Assembly (NCBI RefSeq): GCF_000455345.1
Contig: NZ_HG315690.1
Span: 712,815 to 776,814, forward strand
Source: Halopiger goleimassiliensis
GTDB taxonomy: Archaea; Halobacteriota; Halobacteria; Halobacteriales; Natrialbaceae
Length of the DNA stretch: 64,000 bases
Direction of reading: 5' to 3'
Shown here piece by piece: positions 25,296-35,732 of the stretch (position 1 is the stretch's first letter; the number at the start of each line of letters is the position of its first letter). The notes under the pieces were generated by a model. That model did no database searches and was not told where the DNA came from. It saw only the letters and a list, made by a program, of their open reading frames with translations. Made by a program: the position numbers and the translations under genes.

Positions 25296-26228
25296 TCAGT
25301 CGCCCGAACGGGGGCTGTCGGTCCCGCGGTAGCTAAGTTCCTCGCGGATCGCCCGCCGTTTGACCAGCAGGAATCCGACGACGATGAGACCGAAGCCGAC
25401 GAGCGTCGCCCGGTCGACGACCTCGTCGAGGTAGAGCCAGCCGACGACCGCCGAGAAGATCGGCGCGACGTACGAGACCATGTTGATCTCGACGGCACCG
25501 AGGCGCTCGAGCAGGTCGAAGTACAGCAGGAAGCCGACGGCGCTCGCCACGAGCGCCAGGTAGGCGAGCGCCCCGAGCGCCTCGGCGTGGAGCCAGGACG
25601 ACGGGTCGATCGGTTCGCCGAGTGCGAGGCTACCGACGTGCGGACAGAGCACGCCGCCGACCATCGACCAGGCTTCCATCGTCTCGATCGGGAGGCCAGC
25701 GTCGATCCGACGGGTAAAGACGCTCCCGAGGGCGAAGGCCGTCGCCGCACAGAAAACCAACAGCGACGCGACGAAGTCGGTCGCCAGCAGGTTCTCGGGA
25801 TCGGGTTGGGAGATCACCGCGACGCCGACGAGTCCGACGAGGACGCCCACGACGCCGACGGGCGAGAGTGCGTCCGACGGTAGCCAGAGACGGGCGAAGC
25901 CGGTCGTCAGCACGGGCGAGAGGCTGACGAGGATCGCCGCCGCTGCGGCCGTCGTATGCTGTTGTCCGACGAAGAGAAAGGCGTGGTAGGCCCCGATCAG
26001 CAGGACGGCACCGATCGTGACGGCTGCCCATTCCTGACGGTCGCAGGGACGCCAGCGATCGACCGTAAGCGCCGCGTACGCAAGCATGACGACGCCAGCG
26101 ACGTCGTAGCGTAACGCCGCGAACAACACCGGCGGGAAGTACGCGAGGCCGGCGCTAATGGCGACGAAGGCCGAGCCCCAGATCGCCGCGAGCGCGAGAA
26201 ACAGCGCCAGATGTCGATAGTTGGCCAC
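25296..26228 (-). CDS. EamA/DMT-superfamily transporter
   Basis: A 310-residue membrane protein with about ten hydrophobic helices and two EamA repeats (residues about 5-135 and 150-285). Typical marks are LALAAIWGSAFVAISAGLAY at the N terminus and the segment VSLSPVLTTGFARLWLPSD at the end of the first repeat; second-repeat mark VAPIFSAVVGWLYLDEVV. It probably exports metabolites or amino acids; substrate unknown. The start codon is GTG at 26228, with a TATA-like CCTATACG (reverse, 26253-26260) 28 nt upstream. Confidence 0.85.
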   Translation of the reverse strand: MANYRHLALFLALAAIWGSAFVAISAGLAYFPPVLFAALRYDVAGVVMLAYAALTVDRWRPCDRQEWAAVTIGAVLLIGAYHAFLFVGQQHTTAAAAAILVSLSPVLTTGFARLWLPSDALSPVGVVGVLVGLVGVAVISQPDPENLLATDFVASLLVFCAATAFALGSVFTRRIDAGLPIETMEAWSMVGGVLCPHVGSLALGEPIDPSSWLHAEALGALAYLALVASAVGFLLYFDLLERLGAVEINMVSYVAPIFSAVVGWLYLDEVVDRATLVGFGLIVVGFLLVKRRAIREELSYRGTDSPRSGD

Positions 26229-26340
26229 GGCGGTGGTCGCCGTGGCTCCTACCTATACGTTTCGTTCCGAAACAGGCGTCGGATCGACGAATCTCGAGCG
26301 GCTGGAGGCCGGTTCCGGGGCCGACGTCAGGCTGATCGCC

Positions 26341-26703
26341 TCAGCTGAGCGCGGGTCGTCGGCGGATCTCGGGCACCGCTTCCGTCTGCCGGAACTGCTC
26401 GAGCAGGGGGCGGATGTCCTCGAACCCTTCCGCCAGGACGACGTCACCGCTGCGCAGGTCGTAGTCGACGATGTCGTAGTCGGCGAGTCGGGGGAGGTGG
26501 TTGTGAACCAGCGAGACGTAGACGCGCTGTCGCGTGTCTTTCTCGATGCTGGCGACCGGTTCGTCGCGCTCCCAGGCGGCGACCTGCGTGACGACGTCCT
26601 CGATGTGGACCTCTTCCTGTTCGACGAGTTGGTAGAGGAGATAGCGGCGTTCGGACTGGGCAAGCAACGTGCAGGCGGCCTCCATACGGTCGGTCCGGCT
26701 CAT
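26341..26703 (-). CDS. Haloarchaeal HTH regulator (DUF7344-like)
   Basis: A 120-residue DNA-binding protein with a winged-helix core: ERRYLLYQLVEQEEVHIEDV (helices 1-2, about 18-37), TRQRVYVSLVHNHLPRLADY (recognition helix region) and wing DIVDYDLRSGDVVL. This pattern is the common haloarchaeal DUF7344 regulator type, often found near bacterio-opsin activators and transport genes. The ATG at 26703 is preferred over an ATG five codons upstream; a TATA-like CCATATTA (26723-26730) supports a leaderless start. It is 132 bp from the end of the peptide importer operon and could affect it, but nothing proves this. Confidence 0.75.
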   Translation of the reverse strand: MSRTDRMEAACTLLAQSERRYLLYQLVEQEEVHIEDVVTQVAAWERDEPVASIEKDTRQRVYVSLVHNHLPRLADYDIVDYDLRSGDVVLAEGFEDIRPLLEQFRQTEAVPEIRRRPALS

Positions 26704-26835
26704 ACCCGATCCAGGCACCGGACCATATTACACCTGCTGCCAATACAGATTGGGTCGATTCGGGGCACTCGCGAACCCGCCGCGAAAACCGCCCGACAGC
26801 GACGCGGTACTTAAATACGTCACGCGGCCTGAGAC

Positions 26836-28220
<1,385 letters not shown>

Positions 28221-28224
<4 letters not shown>

Positions 28225-29507
28225 GTTCGATCACCTCCGGTCTCTTCGACGGACCGTCCCTGCGTGGCTTCCGCGGCCGACTCCGAGCCGGGACCGGCCG
28301 CGTCCGGATCGGCGTGTTTGTCCGCGGCCGGTCGCTCGTCCTCCCCGAAGTACCCCTCCGGTAACGCCTGTGCCTCGTCGTACGCTCGCTCGGCGAGGAC
28401 ACAGCGTGCGGTGTGGTGGTCGCTCCCCTCGGCGTCGTACTCCGGCGGGTGCTCGAGACAGTCCGTCATCGCCTTCGGACACCGGTCAGCGAAGTGACAC
28501 CGATCCCCCATCTCCTCGTCGAGGAGGCTAGGGACGTTTCCGGGGATCGGCTCGAGCCGCCCGCGTGCCCCCTCCAGATCGGGGATGGAGCCGAGCAACC
28601 CCTCGGTGTAGGGGTGGACGTGGTCGTCGAAGACGTCCGCTAACTGGCCGCGCTCGACGATTTCGCCGGCGTACATGACCCCGACGCGGTCGCACATCCG
28701 TGCGACGACGCCGAGGTTGTGGGTGATCAGCAGGATCGTCATGTCCAGTTCGTCCTGGAGGTCGTCGAGGAGATCCAGGATCTGGGCCTGGATCGTCACG
28801 TCGAGCGCGGTCGTCGGCTCGTCGGCGATCAACACGTCGGGTTCGCCGGCCAGCGCCTGCGCGATCATCGCCCGCTGGAGCATCCCCCCGGAGTACTCGT
28901 GGGGGTACTCGTCGGCCCGTTCGACCGGATCGGGGATGCCGACCAGCTCGAGCAGCTCCACCGCGCGCTCGCGGCTCTCCGGGCTCACGTACCGTCGCGA
29001 CGAGAAGACCGATCCCAGGACCATGGAGGTCAGCGAATACCCCTCGGTACGGGCCCGCGTCGACCGGGGGGTGGCGCTCGCACGCCGCTGGACCTCCACC
29101 GCCTCGGCGATCTGTTCGCCGACGGTGATGGTCGGGTTGAAGCTGCTCTGGGGGTCCTGGAAGATCATGCTGAAGTTCGATCCACGGAGCGTCCGTCTGA
29201 TCGACTTCGGGATCCGGCGGATATCGACCCGATCGCCGTCGACGGCGTCCGGGTGATCGTCGGCGATCGCCTCGGCGAGGGACGGCTCGCGGTACCAGAT
29301 TTCGCCGGCGGTGATTTCGCCGGGTGGCTCGATCAGGTCGATGATCGAGCGGGCGGTCACGCTCTTGCCGCTGCCGCTCTCGCCGACGATGCCGTAGGTC
29401 TCCCCGCGGTCGATCGCGAGGTCGATCCCGTCGACCGCGTTCACCTGTCCCTCGTCGGTGAAGAACCTGGTCTTCAGGCCCTCGATGCGGAGGAGTTCGG
29501 CGCTCAT
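28221..29507 (-). CDS. dppD: Peptide ABC transporter ATP-binding protein (DppD/OppD type)
   Basis: An ABC ATPase of 428 residues. Walker [10 protein letters not shown] near residue 45, Q-loop FQDPQSSF, signature [16 protein letters not shown], Walker [14 protein letters not shown]-loop ITHNLGVV. A roughly 50-residue insert ([18 protein letters not shown] region) lies between Q-loop and signature. The C-terminal Cys cluster [14 protein letters not shown] plus a later Cys fits the oligopeptide-ATPase Fe-S motif. ATG 29507 ([10 protein letters not shown]) is chosen because it begins one base after the permease stop; an ATG-like start seven codons earlier would overlap it. It energises uptake with DppF. 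Confidence 0.9.
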
Positions 29508-29508
29508 C

Positions 29509-30516
29509 TCAGCCGACACCTCCGGCACCTTCGCCCTCGATGTTCGGGTCGAGGGCGTCCCGTAACCAATCGCCGAGCAAGTTGACGCCGATCACCGTGA
29601 GGACGATTCCGATTCCCGGGACGGTGGCGACCCACCACTGGTTGCGCATCACGTCCTGTCCCCGCTGGATCTCGTACCCCCACGAGAGCGTCGTTCCCGA
29701 GAAGCCGAGATAGGAGAGGGAACTCTCGAGGAGGATGATCGCCGCGACCTGGATCGTCGCGAGCACGATGATCGGCGTGATGCTGTTGGGCAGGACGTGC
29801 TTGCGCATGATCGTCGCGTGGCTCGCCCCGAGCGACCGCGCCGCTTTGACGTACTCCTCGTTGCGTATCGTCATCGCCTCGCCGCGGGCGACGCGTGCGA
29901 ACCAGACCCAGGTCACGAGCGCGACGACGACCGTGACCATGCCGGGGAACGTGATCGTCTCGGGCATGCCGTCTGCGAAACCGGCCGCCACGATCGGATC
30001 GGGAATGCTGACCGTTCCCCGGCCGAAGGCACCCATCAGCGCCAGTGCCAGGACGAGTGAGGGGAACGCCAGCATGACGTCGGCGATTCGCATGAGTCCG
30101 TCGTCGACTCGGCCGCCGAAGTAGCCCGCGGTGAGTCCGATCGGAACGCCGATCGCGGTCGCGAGCAACGTTCCCGAGAGTCCAACCAGCAGCGACGTCC
30201 GAGCGCCGTACACGAACCGGGAGTAAATGTCCTGGCCGATGTTGTTCGTCCCGAGAACGTGTTCGCTGGTTCCCTCGACGGTATGGCTCACTCGTTCGCC
30301 GTCCTGTGCGATCGTTATCTCGTCGGTTAGCCCGACCGGAGGATACGACGCACCCATTTCGTCGCTGTATCCCTGATCGTGTGGGTTGTGCGTTGCCAGT
30401 ACCGGAGCGAACAACCCCATGAGGAGGATCGAAACGAAGATGACGATCCCGAGTTTCGCCAACAGACTCCGGCGCAGTTCCTTCGTCAGGTTCGATTTGA
30501 TTCGATCCGAAATCAT
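29509..30516 (-). CDS. dppC: Peptide ABC transporter permease (DppC type)
   Basis: A 335-residue inner-membrane permease. After one N-terminal helix (about 20-40) there is an external loop of about 60 residues (GYSDEMGASYPPVGLTDEIT) and then five helices. The DppC/OppC EAA-type coupling loop is present: EYVKAARSLGASHATIMRKH. Its ATG overlaps the TGA of dppB by four bases (ATGA). It forms the membrane pore with DppB. Confidence 0.9.
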   Translation of the reverse strand: MISDRIKSNLTKELRRSLLAKLGIVIFVSILLMGLFAPVLATHNPHDQGYSDEMGASYPPVGLTDEITIAQDGERVSHTVEGTSEHVLGTNNIGQDIYSRFVYGARTSLLVGLSGTLLATAIGVPIGLTAGYFGGRVDDGLMRIADVMLAFPSLVLALALMGAFGRGTVSIPDPIVAAGFADGMPETITFPGMVTVVVALVTWVWFARVARGEAMTIRNEEYVKAARSLGASHATIMRKHVLPNSITPIIVLATIQVAAIILLESSLSYLGFSGTTLSWGYEIQRGQDVMRNQWWVATVPGIGIVLTVIGVNLLGDWLRDALDPNIEGEGAGGVG

Positions 30517-31502
30517 TCGTCTGTCACCTGCGGATTCAACCGCGCGTAGAGCGCGTCGACCAGAATGTTGATCAGGACGAACGCGATCGCGATGAAGAGG
30601 ACGATCCCCTGGACGACCGGCCAGTCACCGTTCCGGAGCGACGTGATGAACGTCTGTCCCAGTCCCGGCCAGTTGAAGACCTCTTCGGTGATCACCGCGC
30701 CGCCCATCAGCGTTCCGAGCTGGAGCCCGAGGACGGTGATGATCGGAATCAACGTGTTTCTGAGGACGTGCTTGTACCTGATCAGGGTCCCCGGCAACCC
30801 CTTGGCTCTCGTCGCAGTCACGTACGGTTTGCCGAGTTCGTCGACCATCCCGCTGCGGGTCAGGCGCGTAATCAGCGCCGTGAAGTACGTGCCCAGGGTG
30901 ATCGCCGGTAAAGCGATGTAGCTGAGCCACGAGAGGAGATCGCCGACGTAGCCGTACCGGAAGAGGTGATACACCGCCTCGTGGAACGCAACGCCCCGTC
31001 CGGAGGTGGGGAACACGCCGACGTGCATGGCCACGACGAGGATCAGCATGATCCCGAGCCAGAAGTTCGGCGTGCTGATCCCGACGAGCGAGCCGAGCGT
31101 CGCCGCGTAGTCGGCGGGCTGATCGCGTCGCGTCGCGCTGACGACGCCGAGCGGAATCGCGATGACGATCGCGACGATCGTCGCGGCCACGGCGAGTTCG
31201 ACGGTGGCCGCGAAGTGTTGGGCGATGATATCGGTGACCGCCCGTCGCTGGTTGTACGAGTATCCCAGATTCCCGGTCACGAGCTCGCCGAGATAGTCGA
31301 AGTACTGGACGTAGATGGGCTGATCGAGCCCGAGGTCCTGCCGAATCTGATCCCGGGTCGCCTGATCGGGGACCTGTCCCGCGATGAGGTTGACCGGATC
31401 GCCGGGAGAGAGTGCCCGCAGGGCGAACGTGACCGTCACGACGCCCCAGACGACGAACACCCCCTGTACGAGCCGTCGTATCAGGAATTTGGCGGAAGCC
31501 AT
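30513..31502 (-). CDS. dppB: Peptide ABC transporter permease (DppB type)
   Basis: A 329-residue permease with six hydrophobic helices. N terminus FLIRRLVQGVFVVWGVVTVT and the following segment ALSPGDPVNLIAG match DppB/OppB. The EAA loop is KPYVTATRAKGLPGTLIRYK. It lies 79 bp downstream of the binding-protein gene, a gap large enough for a stem-loop that could lower expression of the membrane genes relative to the binding protein, though I saw no strong hairpin. Confidence 0.9.
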   Translation of the reverse strand: MASAKFLIRRLVQGVFVVWGVVTVTFALRALSPGDPVNLIAGQVPDQATRDQIRQDLGLDQPIYVQYFDYLGELVTGNLGYSYNQRRAVTDIIAQHFAATVELAVAATIVAIVIAIPLGVVSATRRDQPADYAATLGSLVGISTPNFWLGIMLILVVAMHVGVFPTSGRGVAFHEAVYHLFRYGYVGDLLSWLSYIALPAITLGTYFTALITRLTRSGMVDELGKPYVTATRAKGLPGTLIRYKHVLRNTLIPIITVLGLQLGTLMGGAVITEEVFNWPGLGQTFITSLRNGDWPVVQGIVLFIAIAFVLINILVDALYARLNPQVTDE

Positions 31503-31581
31503 TCAGTTCAGGTCCTGGTGATTTTCGGTTCGAACGCAGTCGTTTCACACACCATTCTCGATGTCGAAATCGGGCCGTCGA

Positions 31582-33186
31582 CTAGCTCATCTCCCAGACG
31601 AAGACGCTCTCGTCCTCGCGGGCATCCCACTCGATGTCCGCGTCGAGCCCGTAGATGCTCTGTTGCTGGTGGAGGAAGACCCACGGGGCCTTCTCACGGG
31701 CCATCTCGTTGACGTCCTGGAGCATCTCCTCACGCGTCTCGGGGTCGTCCTCGACCTGCGTCTCCTCGAGGGCTTGCTGTAGCTCCTCGTCGCGGAAGTT
31801 CTGGACGCCCCCGTCGTCGTGGAAGAAGCCGAACATTCCGTAGTCGGCGTCGCCCGTGATGACCCCCCAGCCGATCAGGAAGAAGGGGATCTCTTCGTAG
31901 TCGACGCCGGCGGAACTGGCGTCCGAGACCACGTCGAACGGAACGGTCTCGAAGTCGCAGTCGACGTTGGGGAGCTGGTCGATATCGTCGGCCGCGCGTT
32001 CACCCACATCGGCGTCGTTGAGGTATCGGCCTTCGGGGACGGTAAGCGTGATGTCGGCGGGGTCGTCCGCCGTGTAGCCCGCCTCTTCGACGAGCGCTTC
32101 GGCTTCCTCGAGGTCGTGTTCGTACGGCTCGAGGTCCGGATTGTAGCCGTTGACCTCCGGTGGCGTCGGCTGGGACATGGGTGAGCCGAAGCCTTGCAGG
32201 ATGTCGTTGATGATCGCCTCGTTGTCGACGGCGTAGTTCATCGCCTGGCGGAACTCGAGACTGTCGAACGGTTCGACCTCGTTTTTCATCGGCAGGAAGA
32301 TGTTGCGGAACGAGGTCACCTCCTCGATTCGTACGCCGTCGGCGTCTTCGACGTTCCCGACGTCGCTCGGCTGGACGTTGTCGATGAAGTCGGTCTCGTC
32401 GGCCAACAGCGAACTGACGCGACCCCCGTCGTCGGTCTCCCCTTCGAAGATCAGTTCGCCGACCTCCGGGACCTCGCCCCAGTAGTCGTCGAACGGCTCC
32501 AGGACGATCCGGTTCTGGCCCGGATTGTACTCGGTGACCTGGAACGGTCCGGTGCCGTTGAACGCCGCCGCGTCCTGACCGGAGATGACGCCGTCCTCGG
32601 TCGTCGGCGCGTCGTTCTCGTACCACTCCCGGCTGACCGCCCGGAGGTAGTTCCCGAACTCGAACTCCGCGAGCTGTGCTGCGCCACTGTAGGAGAGTTC
32701 GACCGTCGTGTCGTCGATCGGTTCGGCTCCCTCGATCGACCCGAGGCCGGCCACCTGATCCGACACCGGCGGCACGTCCGGGTCGATCTGGCGCTCGAGC
32801 GTGAACGCGATGTCCTCGGCGGTGAGTTCCTGGCCCTCGTGGAAGACGACGTCGTCGCGGATCGACAACTCGACGGTTCGGTCGTCGCCGTGTTCCCACT
32901 CCTCGACGACGCGGGGTTCCGGTTCTTCACCCGGCGTCACGTCGAACAGCGGTTCGTAGACGTGGTCGTAGACGTTGAAGTACGGTCCCGTGATGTGGTC
33001 GTTGGGGTCCTCTACGTCCGGAAACTCTCCCTGGGTAATCGTGAGCGTCTCGACGTCGAGTCCTTCCCCCTCGTTCGGATTGCCCAGACAACCGGCGATC
33101 GATCCGAGGCCGGTCGTCACACCGGCGGCACCGGTGAGTTTCAGTAACGTCCGCCGATCGATGCGGGGATGATTAGCACCCTTCAT
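31582..33186 (-). CDS. dppA: Peptide-binding Tat lipoprotein (SBP family 5)
   Basis: A 534-residue extracytoplasmic solute-binding protein. Tat signal DRRTLLKLTGAAGVTTG is followed by lipobox SIAGC, so Cys33 is the predicted lipidation site. The mature protein has the family-5 pattern: a first lobe with GPYFNVYDHVYEPLFDVTPG, FNGTGPFQVTEYNPGQNRIV, and a C-terminal lobe with EPFDSLEFRQAMNYAVDNEA. It should deliver di- or oligopeptides (nickel or sugar conjugates are possible for the family) to the DppBCDF complex. The frame is open to 33273, but ATG 33186 places the signal at the N terminus and has a TATA box at leaderless distance. Confidence 0.92.
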   Translation of the reverse strand: MKGANHPRIDRRTLLKLTGAAGVTTGLGSIAGCLGNPNEGEGLDVETLTITQGEFPDVEDPNDHITGPYFNVYDHVYEPLFDVTPGEEPEPRVVEEWEHGDDRTVELSIRDDVVFHEGQELTAEDIAFTLERQIDPDVPPVSDQVAGLGSIEGAEPIDDTTVELSYSGAAQLAEFEFGNYLRAVSREWYENDAPTTEDGVISGQDAAAFNGTGPFQVTEYNPGQNRIVLEPFDDYWGEVPEVGELIFEGETDDGGRVSSLLADETDFIDNVQPSDVGNVEDADGVRIEEVTSFRNIFLPMKNEVEPFDSLEFRQAMNYAVDNEAIINDILQGFGSPMSQPTPPEVNGYNPDLEPYEHDLEEAEALVEEAGYTADDPADITLTVPEGRYLNDADVGERAADDIDQLPNVDCDFETVPFDVVSDASSAGVDYEEIPFFLIGWGVITGDADYGMFGFFHDDGGVQNFRDEELQQALEETQVEDDPETREEMLQDVNEMAREKAPWVFLHQQQSIYGLDADIEWDAREDESVFVWEMS

Positions 33187-33211
33187 ACCAGATAGATACA
33201 CAGGTGTATTT

Positions 33212-33219
33212 TTTATAAA
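33212..33219 (-). promoter_or_regulatory. TATA box of the peptide importer operon
   Basis: TTTATAAA, a near-perfect palindromic TATA, is centred about 29 nt upstream of the ATG at 33186. The 153-bp intergenic region is AT-rich (33187-33300), unlike most gaps in the window, and probably controls the whole five-gene operon. Confidence 0.65.
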
Positions 33220-33307
33220 TGTTAGTGATCCAGAAAACAGTTGGTATTTGTGAACTATAACTGGAAATAACATTCCGGTCTACAACACTGCCGGCGAAGC
33301 GCCCACA

Positions 33308-33315
33308 AACTTAAG
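33308..33315 (+). promoter_or_regulatory. TATA-like element for the RNase H-fold gene
   Basis: AACTTAAG is centred 28 nt upstream of the ATG at 33340, consistent with leaderless transcription divergent from the importer operon. Confidence 0.45.
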
Positions 33316-33339
33316 TCCGACTCGGCACGTAATACGCCC

Positions 33340-33975
33340 ATGGCCGCTCACGGCCGGTCAGCACTGCGGGACCTGTTCGACGAGTCGCCGACGCCCCACA
33401 TCGCCCATCCCCCGCGGACCCATCATCGTGACTTCTACGTCGCTACCGACGGGTCCTTCCGGAACGCCGGCGGCGGACTGGGTGCCGTCATCGAGACGCG
33501 CGACGGGACTCGCGTCGCACGGATCGCGACGCCCGATACGCCGCCGGACAACAACGTCGCCGAGTATCGGGCGCTCCACCTGGGGCTCGACGTCCTGGCG
33601 GCACGGGCACCCACCGACGCCAGCGTCGGCGTCCTCGTCGATCACGATTCACTCGCCAGCAACGTCAACAGCACCGTCCTCGCGACGGACCATCCCGACG
33701 GCAGACCCCCACGACCGATCTCCGTCCCGCACGCGACGCGGTATCACTGGCGGGGGATCCAGGCGCGACTCAACGGCTTCGGCGAGGTCCGGGCCGCCCG
33801 GATCGACAGCGACCAGAATCCCGCGCACCCGCTCGCGAACGCGCCGGAGCAGTACCGCCACGTCAACCGCGAACCCGAGCGGTGCGTGCTTCCCGACCCA
33901 CCGGAGTCGACCCCAAGCGAGTTCCCGCCACCGTCGCGCGCCGATCGCAACACCGGCGGCCGGGCCTCCGACTGA
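33340..33975 (+). CDS. RNase HI-fold protein
   Basis: A 211-residue protein with an RNase H-like domain (residues about 30-165). Candidate catalytic carboxylates: D37 in YVATDGSFRNAGGGLGAV, E75 in NNVAEYRALHLGL and D101/D103 in VDHDSLASNVN. The fourth acidic residue of RNase HI is not clear: the corresponding segment reads DSDQNPAHPLANAP, where Asn or an upstream Asp would have to substitute. The C-terminal 45 residues are Pro-rich and probably disordered. The family removes RNA from RNA/DNA hybrids; activity here is plausible but the last metal ligand should be checked. Confidence 0.8.
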   Translation: MAAHGRSALRDLFDESPTPHIAHPPRTHHRDFYVATDGSFRNAGGGLGAVIETRDGTRVARIATPDTPPDNNVAEYRALHLGLDVLAARAPTDASVGVLVDHDSLASNVNSTVLATDHPDGRPPRPISVPHATRYHWRGIQARLNGFGEVRAARIDSDQNPAHPLANAPEQYRHVNREPERCVLPDPPESTPSEFPPPSRADRNTGGRASD

Positions 33976-34020
33976 CTCCGATCGTCACCGTTTTGCTCCC
34001 CCTCGAGCGAGTCGTCTACG

Positions 34021-34473
34021 ATGAGTCTCCGGGTCGCCGCCGCCGCGCCGTTCGTGCAACACGGGACCACCAGTCTCGAGGAAAGCGAGTTCGTCGTCGC
34101 GCTCTCGCTGGATCGCGACTGGTTCTCCCCGGACCAGGCCAAACGCCTGATCGACCTCGCGACCCAGGAGGGACTGCTCGAGCACGACGACGGCGACCTC
34201 GAGGCGACGTTCGATCCCGCCGAGGTCACCATCCCCGAGGATTTCGTCCCGGACGAGGACCTGCTACGGGAACGGTCGGCGTTCGAACGCGTCCTCGAGT
34301 CGCTCGTCGCCGAGGGAGCCGAGAAACACGAGGCCGTGGGTGCGATCAACCAGCTCCAGGCCGACCTCGGCGTCACCATCGAGACCGCGGCCGTCGTCTA
34401 CGCCCGCCGCGAGGGCCTCGAGGTGGACGACCTGGTTCCGGTCGCCCGCGATGCGATCGTCGAAGACGAGTAG
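34021..34473 (+). CDS. DUF2240 family protein
   Basis: A 150-residue acidic protein that matches the archaeal DUF2240 family (MSLRVAAAAPFVQHGTTSLE; DFVPDEDLLRERSAFERVL). The N-terminal half looks like a winged helix (LSLDRDWFSPDQAKRLIDLA, then GLLEHDDGDLEATF) and the C-terminal half is helical. It could bind DNA or RNA, but no activity is established for the family. It is 45 bp after the RNase H-fold gene, so co-transcription is likely. Confidence 0.78.
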   Translation: MSLRVAAAAPFVQHGTTSLEESEFVVALSLDRDWFSPDQAKRLIDLATQEGLLEHDDGDLEATFDPAEVTIPEDFVPDEDLLRERSAFERVLESLVAEGAEKHEAVGAINQLQADLGVTIETAAVVYARREGLEVDDLVPVARDAIVEDE

Positions 34474-34549
34474 CGAGGCCCTCTGCTGTGGCCCTCTCGG
34501 CCGCGACCGACCCGAAGGACGGAAGGCACGTCCGCCCGGACGGTCTCGC

Positions 34550-34984
34550 ATGGTCGAGGAGCGGATCACCGACGGCACCCGGATCGCGCAGTTGCTCTCC
34601 TCCGAACTCGACGGACGCGAGGACGGTGGTCTCGAGCACGTCGCAGTGACGAACGCCGACAGGGACGTCGAACCGACGGCCGACGGCGCTCGGGCGTACG
34701 ACGTCGAGCTCGAACGAGGCGACGACGGCACGGAGAGCGACACCGACAGCGAGCGGTTCGCACGGGTGTTCGTCCACGAGGACCGGGCGCGCCTCGAGTT
34801 CGAGGACGGCCAGGACGTCGCGGCCGAGGCGGCAACCGACGCGGAGTTGCGCGTCAGGCCGAAAGCGGTCGAACCGCCCCGTACGCTCGTCTTCGTCGAG
34901 AGCGGTGCCGCGGTCAAACGCGCGACTGATGTGGTACAGGACGTGGTGACGCGGTTGACGGACGTCGACGAAGAACGAGGCTGA
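34550..34984 (+). CDS. Conserved haloarchaeal protein (144 aa)
   Basis: A 144-residue acidic protein (MVEERITDGTRIAQLLSSEL...). A helical N terminus is followed by beta-rich segments (LEHVAVTNADRDVEPTADG, RFARVFVHEDRARLEFEDG) and a C-terminal helix (SGAAVKRATDVVQDVVTRLT). The ATG at 34550 is chosen over the open frame from 34340, which overlaps DUF2240 in another frame. It probably belongs to the same transcript as its two upstream neighbours. Not recognised; function unknown. Confidence 0.65.
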   Translation: MVEERITDGTRIAQLLSSELDGREDGGLEHVAVTNADRDVEPTADGARAYDVELERGDDGTESDTDSERFARVFVHEDRARLEFEDGQDVAAEAATDAELRVRPKAVEPPRTLVFVESGAAVKRATDVVQDVVTRLTDVDEERG

Positions 34985-34997
34985 CGGCTCGTGGTGA

Positions 34998-35657
34998 TCA
35001 CTCGAGGTCCGCGACGACCTCGGGAACCGCCGTCGCGAGCGACGACTGCTCGACGTGGGCGACGGCCCGCGGATCCGGGTCGGGACCGTCCTCGAGCAGG
35101 ACCTGGATCGCGTCCATCCCGGCGTTGGTCGCGCCGTAGACGTCGGCCTCGGGGTCGTCGCCGACGTAGACCGCGTCGGCCGGATCGACTTCGAGGGCGG
35201 CCGCGATCGCTTCGAACGCCGCCGGGGCGGGTTTGCCGGCCTCGAGTTCGCCGGTGACCAGCGCCGCGTCGAAGGCGTCCTCCCACCCCAGCGTGGCGAG
35301 TTTGTCCCGCTGGGCGCGGACGGGACCGTTGGTGAGCAGACCGACCAGATACTCCCCACGCAGGTCGGCGAGCATCCCCTCGACGCCCGGGAGCGGCTCG
35401 AGCGCGTCCGCGATCGCCTCGCGGTAGGCCCGCGCGAGAGCGGCCGGATCGGCGTCGGTCTCGCGCTCGGCGAGCAGGTCCGCGAAGATCGGTTCGCGCG
35501 TCTCCCGGGTGAGGTTGCGGCCGTGTGCCTCGAGGTACGCCTCGCGGGACAGCGGCGGCGCGTCGGCCGTTTCGACGGCCTCCGCGAGGATCGTCTCGCG
35601 ATCCCGAGTGGGGACCGCCAGCGTGTAATCGAGGTCGAAGACGACCGCCCGTACCAT
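34998..35657 (-). CDS. HAD-superfamily phosphatase (cap C1)
   Basis: A 219-residue haloacid dehalogenase-like hydrolase. Motif I DLDYTL (residues 8-13, nucleophile D8), helical cap about 15-95, motif II LLTNGP (Thr), motif III Lys in EAGKPAPAAFEA, motif IV VGDDPEADVYGA. This is the phosphoglycolate-phosphatase-like branch, acting on small phosphorylated metabolites; substrate unknown. It ends 14 bp from the stop of the gene at 34984 (convergent) and is 76 bp downstream of the antiporter gene, so it could be its last co-transcribed partner. Confidence 0.85.
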   Translation of the reverse strand: MVRAVVFDLDYTLAVPTRDRETILAEAVETADAPPLSREAYLEAHGRNLTRETREPIFADLLAERETDADPAALARAYREAIADALEPLPGVEGMLADLRGEYLVGLLTNGPVRAQRDKLATLGWEDAFDAALVTGELEAGKPAPAAFEAIAAALEVDPADAVYVGDDPEADVYGATNAGMDAIQVLLEDGPDPDPRAVAHVEQSSLATAVPEVVADLE

Positions 35658-35732
35658 GGCCGGGAGAGGGGACTCGAGGGGGTTGAAGCTATCCCTTCCG
35701 GCCCGTCCCAGGGAACGACGCGCCGCTGGCGA